A stretch of 58,775 nt of DNA from positions 1-58,775 of the forward strand of contig CALIEI010000004.1 of NCBI GenBank assembly GCA_938022165.1, given 5' to 3'. The stretch comes from an uncultured Saprospiraceae bacterium. Lineage in GTDB: Bacteria; Bacteroidota; Bacteroidia; Chitinophagales; Saprospiraceae. Made by a program: the position numbers and the translations under genes. This document shows, piece after piece, positions 17,336-26,723 of this stretch (positions within the stretch are counted from its first letter, which is position 1; each line of letters begins with the position of its first letter). The notes beneath the pieces are model-generated. The model made no database searches. It was not told the DNA's origin and saw only the letters and a program-made list of their open reading frames with translations.

Positions 17336-17417
17336 GGGGGTGCGCCGAAGTTGGAGAGACGGGGCAGACTGTAAATCTGTTGCTTAGGCTGAATAGGTTC
17401 GAATCCTATCACCCCCA
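17336..17417 (+). tRNA. tRNA-Tyr (anticodon GTA)
   Basis: An 82-base tRNA with a long variable arm, as expected for bacterial tRNA-Tyr. Acceptor GGGGGTG pairs with CACCCCC, the anticodon loop holds GTA (CTGTAAA), and the T arm is TAGGTTCGAATCCTA. Discriminator A; CCA is not encoded. Confidence 0.96.
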
Positions 17418-17508
17418 CTATTTTAATTTGAAATATTTGAACCAACAAAACGATTGCCAAGCTTGAATAATTGGTTGTCACTCGTTGTCTGGATTATAAG
17501 ACTTAATT

Positions 17509-17581
17509 GCGGGAGTAGCTCAGTTGGTAGAGCATCAGCCTTCCAAGCTGAGGGTCGCGGGTTCGAGTCTCGTCTCCCGCT
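17509..17581 (+). tRNA. tRNA-Gly (anticodon TCC)
   Basis: A 73-base cloverleaf with acceptor GCGGGAG/CTCCCGC, anticodon loop CTTCCAA carrying TCC, and T arm GCGGGTTCGAGTCTCGT. Discriminator T; CCA is not encoded. Confidence 0.97.
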
Positions 17582-17682
17582 CAATATATATTTGATACCT
17601 TTTGGTTTAAAGTATATAATATAAAGTACAGTAAAGACTGTACTTTTAATAATACATAATAAACAGTATCATCGGAAAGACT

Positions 17683-17754
<72 letters not shown>

Positions 17755-17815
17755 CCAGTTATAAATTTTTTGTTAACTAATTATTTTATTGCTCATATTT
17801 TAAAAATCATTACTG

Positions 17816-19012
17816 ATGGCAAAAGAAACCTTTGAAAGGACTAAACCTCATGTAAACATTGGCACCATTGGTCACGTGGATCATGGTAAAACTACGCTTA
17901 CCGCTGCCATCACGAATGTGTTGGCTGGTCAAGGACTAGCAGAAAAGAAAGATTACGATTCTATCGATGCTGCTCCTGAAGAAAAAGAAAGAGGTATCAC
18001 TATTAACACAGCTCACGTTGAGTATGAGACAGCTAATCGTCACTACGCACACGTTGATTGCCCTGGTCACGCAGATTATGTAAAGAACATGGTTACGGGT
18101 GCAGCGCAAATGGATGGAGCTATTCTTGTAGTTGCGGCTACAGATGGACCTATGCCACAAACTAGAGAACACGTATTGCTTTGTAAGCAAGTAGGTGTAC
18201 CTAAGATTGTTGTATTTATGAACAAGGTTGACCTTGTTGATGATGCAGAAATGTTAGAGCTAGTTGAAATGGAAGTAAGAGAAATCTTAGACCAATACGA
18301 ATTTGGTGGAGATGATGCTTCTGTAATTCCTGGATCTGCACTTAAGGCTCTTGAAGGAGAAGCTGGTGCTGTTGAAGCTATTCAGAAGCTTATGGCTGCT
18401 GTAGATTCTGATATTCCAGAACCACAAAGAGAAATCGATAAGCCTTTCTTAATGCCTATTGAAGATGTATTCTCTATCACTGGTCGTGGTACTGTTGCTA
18501 CGGGTAGAATCGAAAGAGGAGTAATCAACTCTGGTGACCCAGTTGAAATCATCGGTATGATGAAGGACGACGAGAAGCCATTGACATCTACTATTACTGG
18601 TGTTGAAATGTTTAGAAAGATCCTTACAAGAGGAGAAGCTGGTGATAACGCTGGTTTACTTTTGAGAGGTATAGATAAAGAAATGATCAGAAGAGGTATG
18701 GTTATCTGTGCTCCTGGATCTGTTACTCCTCACAATCACTTCAAGTGCGAAGTATATGTATTGGGTAAGGATGAAGGAGGTAGACACACACCATTCTTTA
18801 ATGGTTATAGACCACAGTTTTACTTTAGAACTACTGATGTTACTGGTGACTGTAAGTTACCTGACGGTGTAGAAATGGTAATGCCTGGCGATAACGTTAC
18901 TCTAGAAGTAAAGTTGATCAACAAGATTGCTATGGAAAAAGGTCTACGTTTTGCGATCAGAGAAGGTGGTAGAACAGTAGGTGCTGGACAAGTAGTTGAG
19001 ATTATAGCATAA
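17816..19012 (+). CDS. tuf: Elongation factor Tu
   Basis: This 398-residue protein is EF-Tu, the GTPase that brings aminoacyl-tRNA to the ribosomal A site. Visible G motifs are GHVDHGKT (19-26), the switch I region with [27 protein letters not shown] and the SALKALEG segment. Domains 2 and 3 follow, with [15 protein letters not shown] and the C-terminal [15 protein letters not shown]. The length is normal. It sits between tRNA-Thr (GGT) and tRNA-Trp, in the standard order tuf - trpT - secE - nusG - rplK. Codon use is strongly biased to AGA, GGT and GTA, as expected for a highly expressed gene. A weak hairpin follows, so part of the transcription probably continues into secE. Confidence 0.99.
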   Translation: MAKETFERTKPHVNIGTIGHVDHGKTTLTAAITNVLAGQGLAEKKDYDSIDAAPEEKERGITINTAHVEYETANRHYAHVDCPGHADYVKNMVTGAAQMDGAILVVAATDGPMPQTREHVLLCKQVGVPKIVVFMNKVDLVDDAEMLELVEMEVREILDQYEFGGDDASVIPGSALKALEGEAGAVEAIQKLMAAVDSDIPEPQREIDKPFLMPIEDVFSITGRGTVATGRIERGVINSGDPVEIIGMMKDDEKPLTSTITGVEMFRKILTRGEAGDNAGLLLRGIDKEMIRRGMVICAPGSVTPHNHFKCEVYVLGKDEGGRHTPFFNGYRPQFYFRTTDVTGDCKLPDGVEMVMPGDNVTLEVKLINKIAMEKGLRFAIREGGRTVGAGQVVEIIA

Positions 19013-19051
19013 GCGACTTTTTCGCTAAACATATAACGAGTAATTGAGAGA

Positions 19052-19080
19052 ATTAAGCATCTTTTTGGATGCTTAATTTT
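19052..19080 (+). terminator. Weak terminator or processing hairpin after tuf
   Basis: ATTAAGCATC (19052-19061) pairs with GATGCTTAAT (19068-19077) around a 6-base loop, followed by four T. The stem is AT-rich, so read-through towards tRNA-Trp and secE is likely. Confidence 0.6.
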
Positions 19081-19139
19081 CCCATTTACAGAAGGGCGAT
19101 AAGGATTGATCGCCATATTGCAAATTATTTTGTGATCAT

Positions 19140-19210
19140 ACGGGCATAGTTCAATGGTAGAATAGAGGTCTCCAAAACCTTTGATCTGGGTTCGAATCCT
19201 AGTGCCCGTG
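19140..19210 (+). tRNA. tRNA-Trp (anticodon CCA)
   Basis: A 71-base cloverleaf with acceptor ACGGGCA/TGCCCGT, D arm TAGTTCAATGGTAGAATA, anticodon loop CTCCAAA carrying CCA and T arm CTGGGTTCGAATCCTAG. Discriminator G as in other tRNA-Trp. The secE start is 12 bases downstream. Confidence 0.96.
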
Positions 19211-19221
19211 CAAATTGAAAA

Positions 19222-19431
19222 ATGATGGATAGATTTTTATTATCAGTCAAAGAGAGTTACAACGAATTGATCAATAAGGTAACTTGGCCTACTTGGCCAA
19301 ATTTGCTTTCAAGTACAGTTACAGTCTTGGTAGCATCAGTGATCTTAACTTTGATCATTTTCGTCATGGATACTATTTCTAACCGTGGGTTAGATTTTGT
19401 TTATGACCTTTTTGGAACAGCAACTTCTTAA
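19222..19431 (+). CDS. secE: Preprotein translocase subunit SecE
   Basis: This 69-residue single-span SecE stabilises the SecY channel in the inner membrane. An amphipathic N-terminal part (VKESYNELINKVTWPTWPNLL), which carries the conserved V-T-W-P motif of the cytoplasmic helix, is followed by one membrane helix (about 31-50, VTVLVASVILTLIIFVMD). The short one-helix form is normal outside the gamma-proteobacteria. The second Met (19225) is an equally possible start. It lies between tRNA-Trp and nusG, its usual place. Confidence 0.95.
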   Translation: MMDRFLLSVKESYNELINKVTWPTWPNLLSSTVTVLVASVILTLIIFVMDTISNRGLDFVYDLFGTATS

Positions 19432-19453
19432 AATTTAGATTAATCTCTAAGTG

Positions 19454-20323
19454 ATGATGACAGACGAAAAAGCAAACACAGAAGAACAATCAAACATGGA
19501 AGATCAATCTACTCCAAAAGTAGATAACAACCATGAAGATGTCTCTTCTACGTCAACAAACAATGAAGAAACTACTGATACAGTAGATTCTACAATGGAA
19601 GATGTGTCATCTAATGAAGAAGCAAATGAAACAGTAGCTGAAACTAAGCCAGCAGAAGAATCTTCAGTTGAAGATACTGCTGAGGCAACAAGTGTTGAAG
19701 AAACGGTTGCAGAAGAAGCACCTGAAGTAGCAGTTGTTCCTCCTCCAGTGGTAGAACCTAAGAAGGAAAAGAAAAAAGACAATGGGAAGAGATGGTTTTC
19801 TCTTCGTGTGATAAGTGGAAAAGAGAGAAAGATTAAAGAAAGAATCGAATTAGAGATTCAACGTTCTGGATGGACAGATTTTATAACACAAATCTTAGTT
19901 CCTACAGAGAAAGTTTATAAAATAAGACAGGGAAAAAAAGTTATCTCTGAAAGAAATATTTTACCTGGTTACATTTTAGTGGAAGCCATCGCCAAGAATT
20001 TTACTGGGGAGATGGTTCAAGCTATTACTGGAATGCCTAATGTGATTCACTTCCTAGGGAGAAACAATCCAATTCCGATGCAGCAATCTGAAGCAAACAG
20101 AATGCTAGGAAAAGTGGATGAGTCTCAAGATGTAGGGGAGTCATTATTAGAGCCATTCATTGTAGGGGAAACAGTAAAGATCATCGATGGTCCTTTCAAC
20201 GAATTTGTTGGAGATATTCAGGAAATCAACGATGAGAAGAAGAAACTAAAGGTAATAGTAAAGATATTTGGTCGTGGTACAGAAGTAGAACTGAACTTTG
20301 TCCAAGTTGATAAACAAGCATAA
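19454..20323 (+). CDS. nusG: Transcription termination/antitermination protein NusG with a long acidic N-terminal extension
   Basis: Start codons GTG 19451, ATG 19454 and ATG 19457 stand in a row; I use 19454 (289 residues). The C-terminal 178 residues are a normal NusG: the NGN domain from KRWFSLRVISGKERKIKERI, with TEKVYKIRQGKK, PGYILVEA and MPNVIHFLG, then the KOW domain with EPFIVGETVKIIDGPFNEF. NusG binds RNA polymerase across the clamp and couples it to Rho or to ribosomal protein S10. The first 110 residues or so are extra: almost only E, T, S, A, D, V and N, ending in a PPPVVEPKKEKKKD linker. They look disordered and strongly acidic. No alternative start lies near the NGN domain, so the extension appears to be translated. 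Confidence 0.96.
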   Translation: MMTDEKANTEEQSNMEDQSTPKVDNNHEDVSSTSTNNEETTDTVDSTMEDVSSNEEANETVAETKPAEESSVEDTAEATSVEETVAEEAPEVAVVPPPVVEPKKEKKKDNGKRWFSLRVISGKERKIKERIELEIQRSGWTDFITQILVPTEKVYKIRQGKKVISERNILPGYILVEAIAKNFTGEMVQAITGMPNVIHFLGRNNPIPMQQSEANRMLGKVDESQDVGESLLEPFIVGETVKIIDGPFNEFVGDIQEINDEKKKLKVIVKIFGRGTEVELNFVQVDKQA

Positions 20324-20396
20324 CGCACTCTTAACGAATAATACTTTGAATACAGAATTGCTTCCCTGTATTCATCATTGATTAAAGAAAGCTCAA

Positions 20397-20840
20397 ATGG
20401 CAAAAGTAGTAGAAACGTTTATAAAAATGCAGGTAAGGGGAGGTTCCGCTAATCCAGCACCACCGGTAGGTCCGGCACTTGGTGCAAAGGGCGTGAACAT
20501 CATGGAATTCTGCAAAAGATTTAATGCCAAAACAGAAGATTCAAGAGGTAAGCTTTTACCAGTTGTAATTACTGTTTACAAAGATAAGTCTTTTGATTTC
20601 ATTATCAAGACTCCACCAGCAGCAATCCAATTATTGGAATTGTCAAAATTGAAAAAAGGTTCTTCTATACCTAACCGAGATAAGGTAGGTACTGTTACTT
20701 GGGATCAAGTAAAACAAGTAGCTGAAGTAAAGATGCCAGATTTAAATGCTTTTACTATCGAGTCTGCCATGAAGATGGTAGCTGGTACAGCTAGAAGTAT
20801 GGGGATCGTAGTGAATGGCACTCCTCCTTGGGAAAACTAA
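20397..20840 (+). CDS. rplK: 50S ribosomal protein L11
   Basis: This 147-residue protein is L11 of the GTPase-associated centre. The N-terminal domain contains the proline-rich [18 protein letters not shown] and [16 protein letters not shown]; the C-terminal rRNA-binding domain contains [19 protein letters not shown] and ends in [14 protein letters not shown]. Length and gene order (nusG-rplK-rplA) are standard. Confidence 0.98.
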   Translation: MAKVVETFIKMQVRGGSANPAPPVGPALGAKGVNIMEFCKRFNAKTEDSRGKLLPVVITVYKDKSFDFIIKTPPAAIQLLELSKLKKGSSIPNRDKVGTVTWDQVKQVAEVKMPDLNAFTIESAMKMVAGTARSMGIVVNGTPPWEN

Positions 20841-20865
20841 GAATTGAATTATTAATTATATAGGC

Positions 20866-20912
20866 CTCTGGTCTATAGGGAGTCCTAGCAATTGTTAGGA
20901 TGCTTGCACCTA
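20866..20912 (+). promoter_or_regulatory. Candidate L1-binding mRNA site before rplA
   Basis: GGGAG (20878-20882) stands directly before a 7-bp stem TCCTAGC/GTTAGGA (20883-20889, 20894-20900) with an AATT loop, and TGC follows it, so the 3' strand reads GGATGC. A GGGAG facing GATGC across a stem is the known recognition shape of ribosomal protein L1, both in 23S rRNA and in L11-operon mRNAs. The outer stem is weak here. By analogy L1 would repress its own gene from this site. Confidence 0.5.
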
Positions 20913-20925
20913 AAAAATTTATATA

Positions 20926-21615
20926 ATGCCTAAAGTAAGTAAAAAAAGAAAAGAGGCAGAAAAGCTAGTTGAACCTGATAAGCAATATCAGATTCAAGAA
21001 GCGATGCATCTTGTGAAAAAAGCCAACACTGCAAAGTTTGATGCATCTGTTGACCTTCACATTAGACTAGGAGTAGATCCTAAAAAAGCCGATCAAGCTT
21101 TAAGAGGTACCGTATCCCTCCCTCATGGTACTGGAAAATCAAAAAGAGTAGCTGTATTTTGTACTCCTGACAAAGAGCAGGAAGCAAAAGATGCTGGAGC
21201 AGACTTTGTTGGTCTAGATGAACTTGTAGCTAAAGTACAAGGTGGATGGACAGATGTAGATGTAGTAATCGCTATGCCGCAAACAATGGCTCAAGTGGGT
21301 AGAATAGGTAGAATTTTAGGACCTAGAGGTTTGATGCCTAACCCAAAAACAGGAACAGTAACTCCTAATGTAGGTGCGGCTGTTGCTGAAGTGAAAAAAG
21401 GAAAAATTTCTTTTAGAGTAGATAAAAATGGTATCATTCATACTTCAGTTGGTAGAGTATCTTTTACTCCAGAACAACTTAAGGATAATGCAATGGAAGT
21501 TTTGAACACCATTACTAAAATGAAGCCTTCTACTGTAAAAGGAATCTACATGAAATCAGTCACCTTGGCTAGTACAATGAGCCCAGGTATTAAAATAGAT
21601 CCGAAAGGATTATAA
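20926..21615 (+). CDS. rplA: 50S ribosomal protein L1
   Basis: This 229-residue protein is L1 of the ribosomal L1 stalk, and a translational repressor in many bacteria. Typical motifs are [20 protein letters not shown] near the N-terminus, [12 protein letters not shown], and the domain II signature [25 protein letters not shown]. It lies 85 bases after rplK, a gap that contains the candidate L1 site, and 30 bases before rplJ. Confidence 0.98.
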   Translation: MPKVSKKRKEAEKLVEPDKQYQIQEAMHLVKKANTAKFDASVDLHIRLGVDPKKADQALRGTVSLPHGTGKSKRVAVFCTPDKEQEAKDAGADFVGLDELVAKVQGGWTDVDVVIAMPQTMAQVGRIGRILGPRGLMPNPKTGTVTPNVGAAVAEVKKGKISFRVDKNGIIHTSVGRVSFTPEQLKDNAMEVLNTITKMKPSTVKGIYMKSVTLASTMSPGIKIDPKGL

Positions 21616-21645
21616 TTTATTCTTTAAATATTCAATTATCAAAAA

Positions 21646-22173
21646 ATGACTCGTACAGAAAAACAAACGGCAGTTGAAGAATTAAAGGGAAAATTTGAAG
21701 AATATTCATTCTTTTATTTGACTGATTCTTCGACATTAACGGTCGAACAAGTAAATAATTTAAGGAGAGAGTGTTTCAATAGCAATATTGAAATGAGAGT
21801 AGTAAAAAATACTCTTGTTAAAAAGGCTTTTGAGGCAGCTCCTGAAGATAAAAATTACAGTAAACTTCTTGAATCTTTAAAAGGTCCAACTTCCATCATG
21901 TTTAGTAATGTAGCTAACGCTCCTGCTAAAATAATTGAAGAGTTTCGTAAGTCGAATGACTACCCAATTTTGAAAGCTGCATATGTAGATGCAGATATCT
22001 TTGTTGGGGATGACCAAGTTAAGCAATTAGCTAGTCTGAAATCTAAGGAAGATCTTATTGGTGATGTAATATTATTATTACAGTCTCCAATGAAAAACCT
22101 TTTGGGATCACTTCAATCTGGACAGAGTACCCTTACGGGTCTTCTCAAAGCTTTGGAGAACAAAGGCGAGTAA
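21646..22173 (+). CDS. rplJ: 50S ribosomal protein L10
   Basis: This 175-residue protein is L10, the base of the L7/L12 stalk. The N-terminal rRNA-binding domain includes FEEYSFFYLTDSSTLTVEQVN and the MRVVKNTLVKKAFE motif; the C-terminal helix that binds L7/L12 dimers is the stretch ending LTGLLKALENKGE. No classical L10 leader is visible in the 30 bases before it. The rplL gene follows after 92 bases. Confidence 0.96.
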   Translation: MTRTEKQTAVEELKGKFEEYSFFYLTDSSTLTVEQVNNLRRECFNSNIEMRVVKNTLVKKAFEAAPEDKNYSKLLESLKGPTSIMFSNVANAPAKIIEEFRKSNDYPILKAAYVDADIFVGDDQVKQLASLKSKEDLIGDVILLLQSPMKNLLGSLQSGQSTLTGLLKALENKGE

Positions 22174-22265
22174 GTTTAGTGTGATTTGTTGAAATAAGGC
22201 TTCCAAGTTACACGCATATAGATGTTATATTTATTTGTGAACAATTTAAAAAATAGTGATATAAA

Positions 22266-22643
22266 ATGGCGGATTTAAAATCATTAGCGGACACGCTTGT
22301 TGGACTTACCATTAAGGAGGTAAGCGAGTTAGCTGACATTCTAAAAGATGAGCACGGTATCGAACCTGCTGCTGCTGCAGTAGCAGTTGCTGCTGCACCT
22401 GGTGCAGGAGGCGGAGATGCTGGAGTGGAAAAGACTGAATTTGACATAGTTCTTAACTCTGCAGGTAGTGCAAAACTACAGGTAGTGAAGGAAGTTAAAG
22501 GTCTTATGGGCGTTGGTTTGAAAGATGCAAAAGAACTTGTTGACGGAGCACCTACAACCCTTAAAGAGGGAGTAGCTAAAGATGAAGCTGAGAAAATCAA
22601 AGCTGCATTAGAAGCTGCTGGAGCAGACGTTGAATTAAAGTAA
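22266..22643 (+). CDS. rplL: 50S ribosomal protein L7/L12
   Basis: This 125-residue protein is the multi-copy stalk protein that recruits translation factors. It shows the N-terminal dimerisation helix ([20 protein letters not shown]), the alanine/glycine-rich hinge ([17 protein letters not shown]) and the globular C-terminal domain with [33 protein letters not shown]-type (here [15 protein letters not shown]) and [10 protein letters not shown]-type end. A 218-base gap separates it from rpoB. Confidence 0.98.
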   Translation: MADLKSLADTLVGLTIKEVSELADILKDEHGIEPAAAAVAVAAAPGAGGGDAGVEKTEFDIVLNSAGSAKLQVVKEVKGLMGVGLKDAKELVDGAPTTLKEGVAKDEAEKIKAALEAAGADVELK

Positions 22644-22680
22644 TCTTTTGACATCATCAAACGACCCAAAACTTTTATGC

Positions 22681-22810
22681 AAGTAGAATTCTACTTAAAT
22701 AACTGATATTAACAACTTAGGCTTAGTCGAGAGTGCAAACTTTTGACTAGGCCTATTGTTGTCTCTATTCTGAGAAAAAGTAATACCGTGTAAACTTGTT
22801 TTACACAAAG
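22681..22810 (+). promoter_or_regulatory. Hairpins in the rplL-rpoB gap
   Basis: The 218-base gap holds three stems: a perfect palindrome AAGTAGAATTCTACTT (22681-22696); a longer hairpin with AGGCTTAGTC (22719-22728) against GACTAGGCCT (22745-22754), extended by ACAAC/GTTGT outside; and GTGTAAA/TTTACAC near 22789-22807. No T-run follows the second, so full termination is not expected. In many bacteria this gap holds a partial attenuator or RNase site that lowers rpoBC relative to L7/L12; that role is inferred. Confidence 0.5.
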
Positions 22811-22861
22811 CTTTAGTTAAACACTCAATCAGTATAAAATCTGATTAAAAACTCGATTTCT

Positions 22862-25800
22862 ATGGCTAACAGCGGAAAAATCAAGAATGTGAATCCAAGA
22901 GTAAGCTTTGGGAAAATTAAACTTCCCGATGAGTACCCAGATTTACTTGAAATTCAACTCAAATCTTTTAAAGAGTTCTTTCAGTTAGAAACAACTCCTG
23001 AAAATAGAGGAAACGAAGGATTATTCAGAGTGTTCCAAGAAAACTTCCCTATCACTGATGCTAGAAACATCTTTGTATTGGAATTTTTGGACTACTTCGT
23101 AGATCCTCCAAGATACACTATCAGTGAGTGTATGCAACGTGGTCTTACTTATAGCGTGCCTTTAAAGGCTAAGCTTAGACTATCTTGTAATGACGAAGAA
23201 CACGTAGATTTCCAGACCATCGTACAAGATGTGTTTTTAGGGAATATACCTTACATGACGCCTAAAGGTACATTTGTAATTAACGGGGCTGAACGTGTAA
23301 TTGTTTCTCAATTGCACAGATCTCCTGGTGTATTCTTCGGTCAGTCATTTCACCCAAATGGTACTAAAATACATTCTGCTAGAATTATTCCTTTCAAGGG
23401 TGCTTGGATGGAATTTGCTACAGATATCAACACGGTGATGTATGCTTACATTGATCGTAAGAAGAAGTTTCCTGTTACCACATTAATGAGAGCGATTGGT
23501 TTTGACACAGATAAAGCCATCCTCAACATTTTTGGTTTAGCAGATGAGATTAAAGCCTCAAAGAAAGATTTAAAGAAATCAGTAGGAAGAAAATTGGCAG
23601 CTCGTGTATTGAAGAGCTGGACAGAGGATTTTGTGGATGAAGATACTGGTGAGGTAGTAACAATAGAAAGAAATGAAATCATCTTGGAAAGAGATACTGT
23701 CCTTGATGAAGAAAATATTGAATTGATCCTTGAAGCAAATGCTGAAACAGTAATTTTGCAAAAAGAGGATGTCGAAGAAGATTATACAATCATCTACAAC
23801 ACACTTCAAAAAGATCCAACGAGTTCTGAAATTGAAGCAGTTCAATACATATATAGACAATTAAGAGGATCAGATCCACCGGATGATGATACTGCAAGAG
23901 GTATTATCGACAAGTTGTTCTTCTCTGATAAGAGATACAACCTTGGAGAGGTAGGAAGATATAAGATCAACAGAAAGTTAGGTCTTGAAACCTCTAATGA
24001 TATCTTGGTTCTTACTAAGGAGGATATTATCGAGATTGTAAAATACTTGGTGAGCCTTATGAACCAAAAAGCTGAGATTGATGATATCGATCACTTGAGT
24101 AATAGAAGGGTTCGTACAGTTGGTGAACAATTGTATGCTCAGTTTGGTGTAGGTCTTGCAAGAATGGCAAGAACTATCAGAGAGCGTATGAATGTAAGAG
24201 ACAACGAGGTATTTACACCTGTTGATTTGATCAATGCGCGTACGCTATCTTCAGTGATTAATTCATTTTTCGGTACAAGTCAATTATCTCAATTCTTGGA
24301 TCAAACCAATCCGCTTTCAGAGATAACACATAAGAGAAGAATTTCCGCTCTTGGACCTGGAGGACTTTCGAGAGAAAGAGCAGGTTTTGAGGTAAGAGAT
24401 GTTCACTATTCTCATTATGGTAGACTTTGTACTATTGAAACTCCGGAAGGGCCAAACATTGGATTGATTTCTACCCTATGTGTTCACGCCAAAGTGAACA
24501 AGATGGGATTCTTAGAAACACCATATAGACCTGTAAAGAATGGTAAAGTAGCGCTAAATCAAGGTGCACTATACTTATCTGCAGAAGGAGAAGATTTCAA
24601 AAAGATTGCACAAGCGAATGCTCGAATCAATGAGAAAGGAGCATTCCTTACAGATAGAATTAAGTGTAGAGAGCATGGTGACTTCCCAGTTCTAGCACCA
24701 AAGGAAATTGAATATATGGATGTTGCACCTAACCAAATTGTGGGTGTATCTGCTTCATTGATTCCTTTCCTTGAGAATGATGATGCAAATAGAGCCTTGA
24801 TGGGATCTAACATGCAACGTCAGGCGGTTCCATTGGTGAAGCCAAATTCTCCTATCGTAGGTACTGGTATTGAAGAGCGTGTAGCGGTTGATTCTCGTAT
24901 GATGATCAACGCAGAAGGTGATGGAGTTGTAGAATATGTAGATGCTCAAGAAATCATCATTCGTTACGATAGAGATGAAAAAGACCAGTTGGTTTCTTTC
25001 GAAGACAATAGAAAGTCATATACACTTATCAAGTTTAGAAGAACCAATCAGGGTACTTGTGTCAACTTAAAGCCGATCGTCAAGAAAGGAGATAGAGTTG
25101 CAGAAGGAATGATTCTTTGTGATGGTTATGCTACACAAAAAGGTGAGTTGGCTTTAGGTCAAAACCTTAAGGTGGCATTTATGCCTTGGAAAGGATACAA
25201 CTTTGAGGATGCAATTGTACTTTCTGAAAGAGTAGTAAAAGAGGATATATTTACCTCTTTACACATAGAGCACTTTGAATTAGACGTAAGAGATACTAAG
25301 CTAGGTGAAGAAGAATTGACTAACGATATTCCTAATGTTAGTGAAGATGCGACTAGAGACCTAGATGAAAATGGTATTATCCGCGTTGGTGCTTGGGTTA
25401 AAGAAGGTGATATTCTTATTGGAAAGATTACTCCAAAAGGAGAGTCGGATCCTACGCCTGAAGAAAAATTACTTAGAGCAATCTTTGGAGATAAGGCTGG
25501 TGATGTTAAAGATGCATCTCTAAAAGCGCCACCATCATCAAAAGGTGTAATTATCAACAAGCAGCTTTTTGCTCGTGCTAAAAAGGATAAAATTCAGAAA
25601 GCACAAGAAAAAGATTTGCTTATAAAGTTAGATGAGCAGCACGCTATTGCAACTAACGAGCTTAAGACGATCTTGATCGATAAGCTTATGGTTATGTTGA
25701 AGGGTAAAACTTCAAATGGTGTTAAGAGTATCTACAATGAAGAGCTTGTACCAAAAGGAACTAAGTTTTCTCAAACAGTACTGAAAAATAAGATTGACTA

Positions 25801-26683
25801 TAGTGTAGTTGATTATAGCAACTGGACTGGAGATGACGACAAGAATAAATTGATCGCAAGACTTCTTCACAACTACAGCATTAAGTATAATGAAGAAGTT
25901 GGAAGATACAAGCGTGAGAAATTCAACATCAGTATTGGAGATGAACTTCCAGCAGGCGTTCTCAAATTGGCTAAGGTATACATGGCTAAGAAGAGAAAGC
26001 TGAAAGTAGGAGATAAGTTAGCGGGTCGTCACGGTAATAAGGGGATTGTTTCTAGAATCGTAAGAATGGAAGATATGCCATTCCTTGAAGATGGAACTCC
26101 TGTTGATATTGTATTGAATCCACTTGGTGTACCTTCTAGAATGAACTTGGGACAAATCTTTGAGACCGTTCTAGGTTGGGCAGGTGAGAAGCTAGGAATG
26201 AAGTATGGTACGCCAATATTTGATGGAGCTAGTATGGATGAAATTGAAGAATACATCCAGCAAGCAAATCTTCCATCATTAGGTCAAACTTATTTATACG
26301 ATGGTGAAACTGGAGATAAGTTCCACCAGCAAGCTACAGTTGGTATTATCTACATGCTGAAATTATCTCACATGGTTGATGATAAAATGCACGCACGTTC
26401 TATCGGGCCTTACTCATTGATTACTCAGCAACCACTTGGTGGTAAAGCGCAGTTCGGGGGTCAAAGATTTGGTGAGATGGAAGTTTGGGCACTTGAGGCG
26501 TTTGGTGCTTCTAGTATCCTCCAAGAGCTACTTACTATTAAGTCTGATGATATTAACGGTAGAGCAAAAGCGTACGAAGCAATTGTAAAGGGAGATAATC
26601 TTCCAGAACCGAATATTCCAGAATCATTCAATGTACTTATACATGAATTGAGAGGATTAGCACTTGATGTAAAATTCGACTAA
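22862..26683 (+). CDS. rpoB: DNA-directed RNA polymerase subunit beta
   Basis: This 1273-residue protein is the RNA polymerase beta subunit, complete from [21 protein letters not shown] to the C-terminal [18 protein letters not shown]. The rifampicin-binding region reads [33 protein letters not shown] with the usual Q, D, H, R and S residues, i.e. a predicted sensitive form. Other marks are [12 protein letters not shown], the conserved [29 protein letters not shown] and the flap and clamp regions. Insert lengths look typical of Bacteroidota. It is followed after 40 bases by rpoC. Confidence 0.99.
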   Translation: MANSGKIKNVNPRVSFGKIKLPDEYPDLLEIQLKSFKEFFQLETTPENRGNEGLFRVFQENFPITDARNIFVLEFLDYFVDPPRYTISECMQRGLTYSVPLKAKLRLSCNDEEHVDFQTIVQDVFLGNIPYMTPKGTFVINGAERVIVSQLHRSPGVFFGQSFHPNGTKIHSARIIPFKGAWMEFATDINTVMYAYIDRKKKFPVTTLMRAIGFDTDKAILNIFGLADEIKASKKDLKKSVGRKLAARVLKSWTEDFVDEDTGEVVTIERNEIILERDTVLDEENIELILEANAETVILQKEDVEEDYTIIYNTLQKDPTSSEIEAVQYIYRQLRGSDPPDDDTARGIIDKLFFSDKRYNLGEVGRYKINRKLGLETSNDILVLTKEDIIEIVKYLVSLMNQKAEIDDIDHLSNRRVRTVGEQLYAQFGVGLARMARTIRERMNVRDNEVFTPVDLINARTLSSVINSFFGTSQLSQFLDQTNPLSEITHKRRISALGPGGLSRERAGFEVRDVHYSHYGRLCTIETPEGPNIGLISTLCVHAKVNKMGFLETPYRPVKNGKVALNQGALYLSAEGEDFKKIAQANARINEKGAFLTDRIKCREHGDFPVLAPKEIEYMDVAPNQIVGVSASLIPFLENDDANRALMGSNMQRQAVPLVKPNSPIVGTGIEERVAVDSRMMINAEGDGVVEYVDAQEIIIRYDRDEKDQLVSFEDNRKSYTLIKFRRTNQGTCVNLKPIVKKGDRVAEGMILCDGYATQKGELALGQNLKVAFMPWKGYNFEDAIVLSERVVKEDIFTSLHIEHFELDVRDTKLGEEELTNDIPNVSEDATRDLDENGIIRVGAWVKEGDILIGKITPKGESDPTPEEKLLRAIFGDKAGDVKDASLKAPPSSKGVIINKQLFARAKKDKIQKAQEKDLLIKLDEQHAIATNELKTILIDKLMVMLKGKTSNGVKSIYNEELVPKGTKFSQTVLKNKIDYSVVDYSNWTGDDDKNKLIARLLHNYSIKYNEEVGRYKREKFNISIGDELPAGVLKLAKVYMAKKRKLKVGDKLAGRHGNKGIVSRIVRMEDMPFLEDGTPVDIVLNPLGVPSRMNLGQIFETVLGWAGEKLGMKYGTPIFDGASMDEIEEYIQQANLPSLGQTYLYDGETGDKFHQQATVGIIYMLKLSHMVDDKMHARSIGPYSLITQQPLGGKAQFGGQRFGEMEVWALEAFGASSILQELLTIKSDDINGRAKAYEAIVKGDNLPEPNIPESFNVLIHELRGLALDVKFD

Positions 26684-26723
26684 GAGAAATTAATATTTAA
26701 GAATAGATTAAATATTTTGCTTT

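Noticed and set aside
19504-19782. Antisense frame opposite the NusG extension
   Set aside because: It is the mirror of the low-complexity acidic codons (Ser/Val/Thr-rich) without start signal or homology.
22208-22669. 153-codon antisense frame opposite rplL
   Set aside because: The alanine/glycine-rich hinge codons of L7/L12 leave the opposite strand open; no independent gene signal.
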